From assembly GCA_017979445.1 (NCBI GenBank), contig CM030711.1, positions 8,525,221-8,589,220 on the forward strand: DNA of 64,000 nt. The letters run 5' to 3'. Positions 44,530-55,089 of the stretch are shown in pieces. A model generated the notes under the pieces. It was not told the DNA's origin. It made no database searches and worked only from the letters and a program-made list of their open reading frames with translations. A program made the position numbers and the translations under genes. The stretch's first letter is position 1, and every line of letters starts with the position of its first letter. This stretch comes from Akebia trifoliata (taxonomy: Eukaryota; Streptophyta; Magnoliopsida; Ranunculales; Lardizabalaceae).

Positions 44530-44800
44530 TTTTTTAAGAAAAAATTACTTAAAGGTCCCTGACGGGAGGGTTTTCTTTTTTAACAGTCCTTGAATTATGG
44601 GCGGTTGCTTGATAGTCCATTTAGTAAACCTTTTTTTCCTTTAGTGGTCCCTCATTATTGTCGATCTCACCACTTTCTATTTATTATCAAGGTCAACATT
44701 TTTATTGTTGAACTAACTGCTCATTATTGTCAAGCTCACCACTTTTTATTTATTGTCGAGCTCACCGCTTTTTTGGTAAGAAATTTAAGTACATATATTT
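44530..44800. repeat. Inverted relative of the 34830-35035 repeat
   Basis: AATTACTTAAAGGTCCCTGA, then GGGCGGTTGCTTGATAG, then several CTCATTATTGTCGA.CTCACCAC units. Order and strand are the reverse complement of 34830-35035, about 9.6 kb away. Confidence 0.65.
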
Positions 44801-44944
44801 CTCTTGGATTTGATTTTTGAGTATTATGTGCATCACATATGCCTCCTCCACCGGTTGATTATCATAGGGGAACAATATAGTTAGCTTCTCATTAGAATAA
44901 GGGGTAGGGGGTAGGTTGTAAGCGTGTTAATGTAATACGCTAAT

Positions 44945-45110
44945 AATTTTTGGACTCGTTTTTTTTTTTCACTCGGTCTATTGTCGGTTGACATGGCAAG
45001 GACACAGAATCATATATCTTTTTCCTTATGTATCCCAAAGAAAACAATCTATGGTTCTGTGCCCTTGCGATGTTAGCCGAGTGAGAAAAAAAAATTGAGT
45101 CCAAAAGTCA
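44945..45110. mobile_element. MITE-like element with TTTTTGGACTCG ends
   Basis: AATTTTTGGACTCG..TTTTTTTTCACTCGG on the left is inverted against CCGAGTGAGAAAAAAAAATTG and GAGTCCAAAAGT on the right. The middle pairs GGCAAGGACACAGAATCATA with TATGGTTCTGTGCCCTTGC, again the TCTATGATTCT core of the second group. Confidence 0.75.
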
Positions 45111-45746
45111 CGGCTCAACGTAATATTCTGCGTCTCTTCGTCCACTTGAGTTTCACTACTTGATAATAAAAACACTCTGATAATCTAGTTAGTAAAACAT
45201 CCCACAAACTTAAATTTCTTCAATGAAAGAAATTGCATAGTTTTGCCTTTAAACAATCCATCTCTTTAAAGACTTTAGAATACTTTGGTTAATCATAAGT
45301 TTTTGGGCTAATATCATGTTCACAAGTGTTGATGTGTTGCCAAGTTGACACATGCTAGCATCATACCAAAGCATACCCACCCATGTCGTCTTGTTAGTTC
45401 AAATGTCTTTCTTAATTTTCTATATTGGTAATTCAATCACTTTGTCAATTTAATCACTCAGACATGATAGAGTCAGAATATCGGATCAAGTCAATACCAT
45501 CGTAACAACACATGTCCTTAGACTCATGTTTTTAAAACACATCTGGTTATGCCTTGTGATGCCACAAGTAATGCTCGGTTCAAGATTGTGAAGTACTAAA
45601 TAGTATGAGCTACAAGTTATACTAGTCAAAGCTTCATGATTATCTTATCTTACACAAATCATTTACCTGTAACCCATTCAATATCTTTTTGAAAAATTGA
45701 TCGCATCAAAACATTTATGTGGTTGAATCCACTTTGATTTTGATAA

Positions 45747-45870
45747 AGAATAATGCTGAAGTGACCTCAGACTGGATACAAGTGAAAAAATATCTATGGT
45801 TTCTATCCATTTTCACATCAAGAAGTGTGATATGAGATTCTAGCTTGAGGTCACTTCAGCACGACTCTTT
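45747..45870. mobile_element. MITE-like element, GAGTCGTGCT family, copy 2
   Basis: AGAATAATGCTGAAGTGACC on the left and GGTCACTTCAGCACGACTCT on the right. Same family as 17578-17762 but reversed and shortened internally. Only about 30 bp separate it from copy 3. Confidence 0.75.
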
Positions 45871-45902
45871 GATAAATGTATTGTTTGTGGAGTATTTGTT
45901 CA

Positions 45903-46076
45903 AGAGTCGTGCTAGAGTGACCTCAAGTTGGAACGTCATATCACACTTTTTGACGTGAAAGTGGATAGGATTCATAAATGCATTTTCACCCGTATCTCAA
46001 TGAAAAGCATCTATGATTCCCATACACTATTACGATATGAGGTTCTAGCCTAAGGTCAATTCAGCATTATTCTTTC
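45903..46076. mobile_element. MITE-like element, GAGTCGTGCT family, copy 3
   Basis: GAGTCGTGCTAGAGTGACCT on the left and AGGTCAATTCAGCATTATTCT on the right, with TATCTCAATGAAAAGCATC and TCTATGATTCCC in the core. It is in opposite orientation to copy 2, so the pair forms a large head-to-head palindrome. Confidence 0.75.
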
Positions 46077-46184
46077 TTTTGATATGCCATATAGTTCTAA
46101 ATGGATCGGTACCAATTTAGTACCAATCGGACCCCAACCGATCCACCCATAAACTACTCTTAGAATCCATGGGCTATATATATA

Positions 46185-46728
46185 GGGAAATGTTCAGCAC
46201 CCTAAGTTTTACCACACACTTTAACAAATGTTTTTTGTCCTACATGGGTTATAAGTTTTGGAATGGGCTGATTTTTGGTGAGGATGATCTCTATGATTAG
46301 AAGATCATCCTCCCCAAAAATCAGCCCATTCCGAAATGTTTAGCCCCATGTTTACACGTTGAAAAATCGTGGACCGTCCATTTTTAGTAAATCATTTTTG
46401 TCTTACATGGGTTAGAAGTTTTGGAATGGGCTGATTTTTGGTGAGGATGATCTCTATGGTGAGGAGATCATCCTCACCAAAAATCAGCTCATTCCAAAAC
46501 TTCTAACCCCATCAAAAATGATTTACTAAAAATGGACGGTCCACGATTTTTCAACGTGTAAACATGGGGCTAAACATTTCGGAATGGGCTGATTTTTGGG
46601 GAGGATGATCTTCTAATCATAGAGATCATCCTCACCAAAAATCAGCCCATTCCAAAACTTATAACCCATGTAGGACAAAAAACATTTGTTAAAGTGTGTG
46701 GTAAAACTTAGGGTGCTGAACATTTCCC
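46185..46728. mobile_element. Foldback element D (544 bp), GATGATCTC core
   Basis: The ends GGGAAATGTTCAGCACCCTA and TAGGGTGCTGAACATTTCCC are perfect inverted repeats, continued by AAGTTTTACCACACACTTTA. It holds three successive GGAATGGGCTGATTTTTGG hairpins instead of two, with the spacer GTGGACCGTCC and its complement. It lies in TA repeat and is followed after 14 bp by a reversed copy of element B. The arms are so well matched that the insertion must be rather young. Confidence 0.9.
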
Positions 46729-46742
46729 TATATATATATCAA

Positions 46743-47094
46743 GGGTCACGTTCCTAAGACTCATATTGAGACTCACATTGCGACACACCGTTTTGTCTTA
46801 TATGGGAAAAAATGTTTGGAATGAGCTGATTTTTTGTGAGGATGATCTCTGTGATGAGGGGATCATCCTGGCAAAAAATCATCCCATTCCAAAACTTCTA
46901 ACCCCATCAAAATTGATTTACAAAAATTGGACGGTCTAGAAGTTTCATAATGAGCTGATTTTTGGCAAGGATGATCTCCTCACCATAGAGATCATCCTCA
47001 CAAAAAATCAGCTCATTCCAAATATTTTTGCCCATATAAGACAAAACGGTGTGTCGCAATGTGAGTCCCAATATGAGTCTTAGGAACGCTGTTC
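46743..47094. mobile_element. Foldback element B, copy 2, reversed
   Basis: GGGTCACGTTCCTAAGACTC on the left and GAGTCTTAGGAACGCTGTTC on the right. It matches 15884-16263 in opposite orientation, including the asymmetry of its two tips (GTGACCC versus GAACAGC). It ends about 150 bp upstream of the probable VAP27 transcription start. Confidence 0.88.
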
Positions 47095-47220
47095 ATATAT
47101 CAAAATGTAAAAACTACAGGTGGCTCCGTCAGCCGAGCTGAGCCGAGCCAAGCCGGTACAAAGCGGGTACAACCGCTCGCACCCACAACACAACTGCACA
47201 ACTAACTCCACTATCGTCCA
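47095..47220 (+). promoter_or_regulatory. VAP27 proximal promoter
   Basis: A locally GC-rich stretch with repeated GAGCTGAGCCGAGCCAAGCC words and no TATA box, squeezed between the foldback element and the VAP27 leader. Transcription probably starts near 47220-47280. Confidence 0.45.
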
Positions 47221-47371
47221 GACTTTGCTTTCACTGCTTCAGACTCTCAGAGACTCTGTGTTTCAGACCACCAAACCAAACAGACCGACCTAAAATACAA
47301 AAATCCAAAATCCAAAGTCCTAATCTCATCTCTCTGCAATTTCTAGGGTTTCTCATTTTAATTTCTCTTCG

Positions 47372-47427
47372 ATGCAATCAAGGTCATTATGTTTCCTTGG
47401 GAATTCCAAATAAAGAAAAAAATTTAA
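47372..47427 (+). promoter_or_regulatory. Two overlapping short upstream ORFs in the VAP27 leader
   Basis: ATG at 47372 opens a 13-codon frame ending at the TAA 47411-47413. A second ATG at 47389, in another frame, opens 12 codons ending at 47427. Both precede the leader-intron donor (47556|GTAAGG) and would be in the mature 5' UTR if transcription starts upstream of 47372. They could reduce initiation at the main start. Confidence 0.45.
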
Positions 47428-48136
47428 ACGAATTAAGAACGAAACGGCTCGATCGCGTAATTTATTACTCTTTCTCTATCGTTTCTTCCTTAAATTCTTC
47501 GCTAAACCTACCTTTGATTGCTATTTCTCAACCTACCTAAGGTTCGTAGCCACCAGGTAAGGTGTTTTTTTACGTACTTTGACTTTTCTTTCGTTTCATC
47601 ATTTGTGATCTTTTTTTATATTTTGCGATTCTTTGATCGTTGATCTTGTTTCTGTACTGGTGGATTGAATTACGTAGTGTTCTTGAACGATCTGAGTAAT
47701 TTTTTTGGTAATTAGGGCTCTAGTGGTTTTGTGTTGGTTAGTGGTGATTTAGGTTTGGTGATCATTACTTTAGTGTTCTTGAGCGATCCGAGTAATTGTT
47801 TTGGTAATTAGTGGTCTAAGTGGTTTTGTAATAGTTAGTTGAGATTTAGTGAAGTTTTAGTTGAGTATAGAGTTCGAAGACTAATCAGCAGCTCATTGGT
47901 GATTGGACTAAGAAGTGATTTTTCTCTTTTAAGTGTTGATTTGCTTATATTTGATGATTCTTTCTGTAAAGTCCGCAATTTTGATTTTGATCTGTTAGTC
48001 TTTTTTTCTTCTTCTTCTTCAACTTTGGTTTTTATTATCTTTTTTGACTTTGCAGGTTAAGGGGTTAGAGGTTTGGTGATTATTACTCACCCTTTGGAGG
48101 TTAAGAAGATTCCGTTTGGATTCTGTGTGAAGAGCC

Positions 48137-51100
48137 ATGGGTCCAGAGCTCTTGGACATTCAACCCCGTGAACTCAAGTTCACATGTAAGTCTATGAGAA
48201 TTGAGAAGGGATCTCGATCCTAAGAAGATTGATTGTTTTAAAATTTTCAATTTCCTTAGAAAATCAAGCAGATGCATAACCAGTGGAACTAACACTAATG
48301 TGTTTGCAATTTCAAACCCAAAAACTTTGATTCTATGGTTAATTGAAATCGTCATGGAGTTTTAGATTGAAAATATATAAGATCGAAGTTTAGCTAGAGA
48401 AATTCTGTGATTCTCATGATAAAGGGTAATATAGAGTAGTGTTAAAATAGCACACAGACCTGGGATCGAAACCCTACCTTCACATGTTAAATCTAAAAAA
48501 AAAAAAAAAGGGAAATATACAATGAAAACACCTTTCGATAATGAAATATGTGGAAGAGTTTGTACTTGTTTATTTATCGGAGAATTTGCGAATTCCATTT
48601 CCATCGAGAATTTTCCTGTATTTTGACTGGAGAATCTAACAGTGATGTTACTGTTGAGATTCTTACCAAAAAATAAGACACTCCATGTCCCATCACACAA
48701 TGATATATTATTAATTTAATATAATGAACTTCCTTATTGTTGTTTACTTTTTTATTTTCATTTTGGAGGAGATCAAGTGACTTCAAATTATTTCAATTAG
48801 GGCTGTCAACGGATGCTTATCGGTTCGGATACAGCAATATCTAAATCCGAATCCGAAATTTTTATCTGATATCCGAATTTGAATTCGAATCCGACGGATG
48901 TTCTAAAACTCTATCCGAATTTGAGTCCGATTATCTAATTGGATATCGGATAATATCTGATTAGAATTCGAATAATTTGTATATTAAAAAAACATAATTT
49001 TTCCTTATCCAACTGATTTTTTCCTTATTAAAAAAAACTTATTATATATTATATTATTTATATAAAAAATTAATAAATAAAATAATATCTATTATATATT
49101 ATTTCGAATCGGATATTATCGTATTCAAAATGTTAATATCCGATAAGGATTCGAATATATAAAACTATCCGAATTCGAATCCAATATCCGAAAATTTCGG
49201 ACAATATCCGATTTTTCAAATTCGAATTCAAATCGGATTCGAATTTTTGACTATCCATTGACACCCCTCATTTCAATTAGACAACTGTAGGGAATTATAG
49301 TTCACACTTGCACATATTTGAATTGAACATAGGTTGAAGATGGAAGATTTATACCCCCTAGTTCTTTCCAAACATTCCTGAGTTAGATCCATCCTTTTGC
49401 ATCATTGACACAGATTTTTCACTGGATCAAATTTATTAGAGCCATAAAATGGTTAATCTATATTGGTTATATGAATTACGTACTAGGCATAGTGTCCAAT
49501 GAGTATCACATTTGCAACCTTTCTAACAAGATCTTAGTTATTGAAACCTTCTATAGAGGTGCACTGATCTTATTTGTTGAACCTTCTATAGATGGTGCAC
49601 CTCCCACCTCGAAACCTTGATCTGATGGTTCGTATCTAATGCTTTCCCAAACATCACTCCCAAATTGCCGAACCTTTCTTCCATAATGAGTGCATCATTG
49701 ACATGGACTTGCGTCCTGGATTAGTGGCACTTCACTCTGACGTGATAGTGCCATAAAATGGTTAGCCTGTGTTCTTACATACTAGGCATAGTGTCCAATG
49801 AGTCTCTCACCAGATGCTTTTGTGGTCATGTCTTAGTAATTGAAACCCCTTCTATAAGGGCACTACTCCCGCTCTAAAACCTTTATCCTGTGGTTCGAGA
49901 GCTGATCCTTTTCCTAACATCTCTCTCAAAATGTTGAACCTTGCTTCCAAAATCCATTTACTTTGTTGACCACTTTCTCTTCTATTAATATTCACATAAA
50001 AAATGTTTTTTTTTAACGTGTTTAGAACAATGATTGTGATAGAATATTGATGATTACTACAACTATGAGGCAACGATGATGTAAGATTACCAAGGCAAAA
50101 AGCGTGGCTCAAATTACAGAATTCTGCAACAGTTGAAAAGTTTTTAGTACAAAACAGTTCTATTTGTCAAAAACACATTAAATATGTGTTGTTAATGCGT
50201 AACAATATCACTTATAAAAAAAATGAGTAACAATATCAATCAATGATTGTTTTGTGGTGCGAAAGACGAGGATTGTTCAATGGTTGTAGTTGGAAGTTGT
50301 GGGACCATTAGCAAGACTAATGGTGTGAAAGAAGAGGATTGTTCATGATACTACTCAACCCAGAACAATGGTGAGTGGAAATGCTACCAAGCTATGGACA
50401 GATAATTTTGAACTTGGTGCTCCCACTTTCCCTCTCTTGTTCCATGCCATGGTTACCAAGTTTGTTGGGATATAAACAGAACTATTTTGAAATGGCAAAC
50501 ATCAAATTTGTTATGTCAATTTTTCCTTCACATAAAACTACCAGCACCCTAAATTGTCTCTAAGGTCATCAATAATATCTCATGGAGGTACCTATTCATC
50601 TGTAATGTAATGTGACCTGCAACTTCAAATAGAGAAGTGCTCTAATAGTAGATTTCTTTTATTTTAGTTTATGGAGCCTACAAGCCATTGATTTTCAAAC
50701 GCTAACAATACATCTAGATTGTTTCATTTAGCACCTTCCATTTCAAGGTTATCTCATCATATTTATGTCTAATCATATTTTTGTATACTACAATGTTTCT
50801 TCTTGCGTATACTTTACCTGATATAATATTATGTTGTCTGGGTACCATTGCTTTTATGTAATTCTTTCTTGTCTAGCTTTGTTGAGGATGATAATACTCT
50901 TAAATATGTGCAAATACAAGCAGAGTAGATGGTCTAATTTTGTATCTTTTGTTGTGTTTTATTCTGAATAATTCTTATAAGTTCAATAAACTGATAAATT
51001 TGACTTATTGAATGCATTTTTCTCTAGTTGAGTTGAAGAAGCAGAGCTCATGCTCAGTCCAGCTCGTCAACAACTCTGATCAGTATGTTGCTTTCAAGGT

Positions 51101-54100
51101 GCAATTCATTAGTTGCAGAATTTTCTCTTCATTTTTTCTTCTTCCGATCCGTTGAATTTCCTAATTTTCCATTGTATTCTATTTCATTATCAAAGATCAC
51201 ACAGTTTTATTAAAAACAAATCTGTGGTTGCATAATTTTAGTCTCCAACTTTGTTGCATCTTTTCTACATTTCAATAGTCAGTAATTAAAAAAAAATTAA
51301 AGTTTACATCAACTTATTCAAAATATCCTTTTATACATATGGGTAAGGATCCACAGACACATAAAGCTACTCATAAAGCTACAACGTTTTTGTCTTATAT
51401 GGGCAAAAAGGTTCGGAATGGGCTGATTTTTTGTGAGGATGATCTCTATGGTGAGGGGATCATCCTTGCAAAAAATCAGCCCATTCCAAAACTTCTAACC
51501 CCATTAAAAGTGGTTTACAAAAAATGGACTGTCCAGAATTCTTTAACTTGTAAACATAGGGCTAGAAGTTTCAGAATGGGCTGATTTTTGGCAAGGATGA
51601 TCTCCTCACGATAGAGACCATCCTCACAAAAAATCAGCCCATTCCGAACCTTTTTGCCCATATAAGACAAAACACGTTGTAGCTTTATAAGTAGCTCTAT
51701 GTGTATACGGATCCTGATCCTATATATATATTTAAATGAGATTTATAAACCGTGTAATATCATAATATTACTACTTAATTTTCTGGTTTTTGTTTTTGCT
51801 GAGGGAAATTTATGGCAGGTTAAAACTACGTCTCCAAAGAAATATTGTGTGCGACCAAACACAGGCGTTATTCAACCGAAGTCAACTTGTGATTTCACTG
51901 GTATATGCCTCTTCTCAATTTGTTATGGCCCTGAAATTTTACCCTAGAGTTTGGTCATGATAATTACACACAACACAACCCAGTTCTCAGTGGACACATC
52001 ATCCATGATTTGACGGTGTATATTTAGGGTTCTATTACATATTTTCAACCATTCAAAAATTGATAATTTATTGTTTTTTTTTTATAGAGAAGAGCATGTA
52101 GTAGCTTACTGGCTCCCAAGTATCCTTGTCTTTCTACTGTGTCTGTGTATGTGTGTTTCACAGTGGTCTTTTTCAGTTATTTGTGTAGCCCATGGTAAAA
52201 ATATCTTGGAAAAATTGTTCAATTAATGGCTAACTAATCATGAGAAAGTTTTTTTGGGCATGTTGGAACACAAGAATGAGGTGAGAAAGTTCAAAGTCGC
52301 ATGTCTTGGCCATTTTATACAAAGGGAGTACCATCTATGCTCTGAGGAAAGAAGAAGATCTAGAGTGGATGCTAAGGTGGAATTTGCCATCCGGCCAAGA
52401 TGAAGGAAATTATTTGGGAACATAAATCCAAAGTCAGATGGACATGGCAATCCTGAAACGCCCAATTTTGTAACCAATTTTCCATTCTGATCCCAGACAA
52501 GATATTCTGAGACAATACTAGACTTTCAAACATGGTTGGGGTGATCATAATACATGCATAAACCACTGACATTGTTGTTGTGATATGAGCTTGATTACTA
52601 CTTCTAGAGAACATTAGAGACTCGTTTTCCTCCTCCATACAAATTTGTTAAGAATGTGATAGAAAAGGCAACAAGAAATCAAACAAAGAAGAGAGAAACA
52701 AGAAATTTAAGAAAGAGATTGCCCTAAAAAAAGGGAAGATGATTACGTGTTCATCTTCAATTAAATGACTGCATCTATGGGCCATGGATCCACTATTTAT
52801 GATTCCTTGTTACATACTTATTGTTCGTATTCTTCGAAACATCTTTAAAAAAAAAAAAAATAACAACAGGAAAAACTCTCTTAAGCCCCAAAAGGGCTCT
52901 CTTTCACCTGAATTACACAATAGCCCAAGAAATTAGAAACAAGTCCCTTCATATGTGAGGTAAAGGTTACCAAATACGCAAACTGCTGTGCCAGCTCCGA
53001 TGGAGAGGTCTACAAAATTCCAAGTACAATAGAACAAGTACAGCCACCACGTTGATAGAGCTCATTTATAGATGTTTCTGCAAATGCGTTATATTATGCA
53101 TTCATTGTTTTCCATGTTCGTTATATTCCATTAAATTCCAGCAGTTGCTTTGCACAAACCACTGAAATTGTGAACAATGTCATCTTTGATATGATTACAT
53201 GGCAGAAAATATCAAAAAAACAAGGTAGTCTTTTTTGTGTCGTGTCCATACTTTATTCTGCAATGTATTTGCTAAGTATGTACAGTGGTGTTTTCTATAA
53301 TTCACATCTCACACTTAGTTTTTGGTGTCAATGTAGTTACTATGCAAGCTCAACGGATGGCTCCACCTGATTTCTTATGCAAAGATAAGTTTTTAATCCA
53401 AAGCACCATCGTTCCTTTTGGGACCACAGAAGAGGAGATTGCAGCTAGCATGGTAAGTGTTTGTAGTTGTCATTTGGATTTAAATTATTCTTCATAGTTT
53501 CTCATTGTCTTGTTTGGCAGTTCTCCAAAGATAGTGGGAAATATATTGAAGAGAACAAGTTGAGAGTGGTCCTCATTAGCCCACCCCATTCTCCTGTATT
53601 GCTACCAATTAATGGAGCTGTGAAGCAGGATCACGAAGCTTTGACTTTTAGAGATCAAGTATTGAGTGGAGTTGAAAACCTTTCCCCTCATCTGGTGAGG
53701 AAATTATATAGACATACTTAAATAAGTGCCAATGAAGTTCTGCGTCCTGATTTTCTCAAGAGCCCATTGGGCAACATTATTCATATTTTTTTGCTGTGTG
53801 TGTGTGTGGTGGGGGGGGGGGGGGGGGGAGTATGATTGATATTGCAGGGTCCATTATTCATGGAGCTTTTTTGGTCAGAAATGTAGAATATATTATCGAA
53901 CTTGTATAGTTGAACCCTTGTTGCAATTATCCTTTCTTTGTGGTAGGTGGCTCGGGATGCCGAGGAGTTGAAACTTGCTGAGGATGAAGAGTTGAAACCA
54001 GCCAAGGATGTGGAGGAGTTAAAGCTAGTTAAGGATGTTGAGGAGTTGAAACTAGCTAAAGACGTTGAGTTGAAATTAACAAAGGATATGGAGGAGCTAA

Positions 54101-54872
54101 AGTCAAAGCTCAAGGAATTGGAATCAAATCTTAGTGAGGTAAATTGGCGTACTTCCAAGAATTTCATTTTTTTCAACTACTTTGCTTTGCAAGTAAGGCC
54201 TTCCAATTTCAATGCAAATGGGAAGGATTACTACGATTATCCTTTTATATCAGTACATATTTAGGTGATCTATATCACCTATTAAAACTGTAGTGTTGAG
54301 AAATGTGGATTCCTTTGCAGGCTGAAGTTACCATCACAAAACTCAGAGGAGAGAGGAGCACAACCGTCGAAGATAGGCAAGCGTTACATCAGGAATTGGT
54401 AACTTATTAAATGCACCCATTTCATAATTTTTCCAAGTTCATTATCTCAATTATAACCTCGAAAATTCTTCCCATTTTCTACTGTCCGGTCACTGAAACC
54501 AGTTGTACTAGATGACCTAGACCTTGGACAACCAGAAAAGACTGAATAATAACTATAATGTATGGGAGAAAGGTCTATATGTTGATTCATTTTATGTGCC
54601 CTATAGTTTTTTTTTTTCTTTTCAGTACTGAAAACTAAATTAATATTGGAAAAAATTTGTTTGTGAAATAGTTTTGTTCCTTTAATTTTTCTTTATCTAC
54701 AAATCCTTCCTGATTTTTAATTTCTGGTCGTGCAATTGGTTTTTTTCCCTCTTTGCAGGCAATGTTGAGAAGAAAGAATAATGTAAGAAGAGTTCAAGTG
54801 GGTTTCCCGGTTCTGTTTGTTTGTTTGGTCGGCCTTGTTGGTGTGGCAGTTGGATACATGTTACGCACATAA
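48137..54872 (+). CDS. VAP27: VAP27-type vesicle-associated membrane protein (VAMP-associated)
   Basis: Tail-anchored ER protein whose MSP domain binds FFAT-motif partners at ER contact sites. Eight coding exons: 48137-48185, 51028-51098, 51819-51900, 53337-53452, 53521-53694, 53947-54138, 54321-54398 and 54759-54872, giving 291 aa; split codons match at each joint. The MSP domain (about residues 3-125) has LLDIQPRELKF, FELKKQSSCSVQL, YVAFKVKTTSPKKYCVRPN and PPDFLCKDKFLIQS. Residues 165-222 are nine-residue repeats of EELKLAKDV type leading into a coiled coil, then a single C-terminal membrane anchor (about 269-288, with GLVGVAVG) and a short luminal tail. A leader intron (47557-48055) precedes the ATG exon. 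Typical plant VAP27 proteins are about 220-260 aa, so the repeat region makes this one longer. AATAAA at 55080 is a likely polyadenylation signal. Confidence 0.95.
48798..49269. mobile_element. hAT-type non-autonomous element (472 bp) with perfect 8-bp target duplication
   Basis: Ends TAGGGCTGTCAACGGAT and ATCCATTGACACCCCTC are imperfect inverted repeats. Both flanks are ATTTCAAT (48790-48797 and 49270-49277). The interior consists of ATCCGAATTCGAAT and ATATCCGAT words. It lies in the first coding intron of VAP27. Confidence 0.9.
49360..49930 (+). repeat. Tandem duplication of about 290 bp in a VAP27 intron
   Basis: GCATCATTGACA, GTGCCATAAAATGGTTA, ACTAGGCATAGTGTCCAATG, TTGAAACC and CTGTGGTTCG-like words occur twice in the same order (49360-49635 and 49640-49915). 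Diverged and noncoding. Confidence 0.7.
51341..51720. mobile_element. Foldback element E, GATGATCTC core, ATAAAGCTAC ends
   Basis: The outer arms GGGTAAGGATCC...CATAAAGCTACAACG and CGTTGTAGCTTTATAAG...CGGATCCTGATCC are inverted repeats unrelated to the ends of B, C or D. Inside are the same double hairpin (GGGCTGATTTTTTGTGAGG, GATGATCTCTATGGTGAGG) and spacer (ATGGACTGTCC). It is followed by a TA repeat. It lies in the second coding intron of VAP27, and an 81-codon frame inside it is hairpin sequence. Confidence 0.85.
52236..52640 (-). other. Unidentified possible coding remnant antisense in a VAP27 intron
   Basis: Two overlapping minus-strand frames (88 and 79 codons) together span about 400 bp with moderate complexity. 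I do not recognise either product. They could be a decayed gene fragment or chance; no frame is long enough to stand alone. Confidence 0.25.
53795..53828 (+). repeat. (TG)n followed by a G-run in a VAP27 intron
   Basis: About seven TG units lead into a run of about 18 G on the transcribed-sense strand of VAP27, 120 bp before the repeat-coding exon. It may form a G-quadruplex in DNA or pre-mRNA. Homopolymer length may also be inaccurate. Confidence 0.85.
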
Positions 54873-55089
54873 GAGATCATTGGGTTCGTTCCGAAAGTAT
54901 ATAGGTAGGGATAACCCTCTAAGTTTGTAACTAGTTTAGTATGGACTTGCCATATTTAGAAAGTTAGAACAGCCCTCTCCTTTTGAGTTTTAAAAGTACG
55001 TTGGGGTTCATTATGTTGATTTTGGAACTTGTTGATATGGTGTGTAGATAGAAGGAATGAGGGATCTCATTATAAAATGAATAAATGAG

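Noticed and set aside
51339..51584. 81-codon plus-strand frame in a VAP27 intron
   Set aside because: It runs through the hairpins of foldback element E and also appears as similar frames in the other copies only because the hairpin is conserved.
53781..54170. 131-codon Ser/Phe-rich minus-strand frame
   Set aside because: It is the antisense of the VAP27 repeat exon; its periodic FNSSTSL pattern is the reverse reading of the EELKLAKDV repeat.
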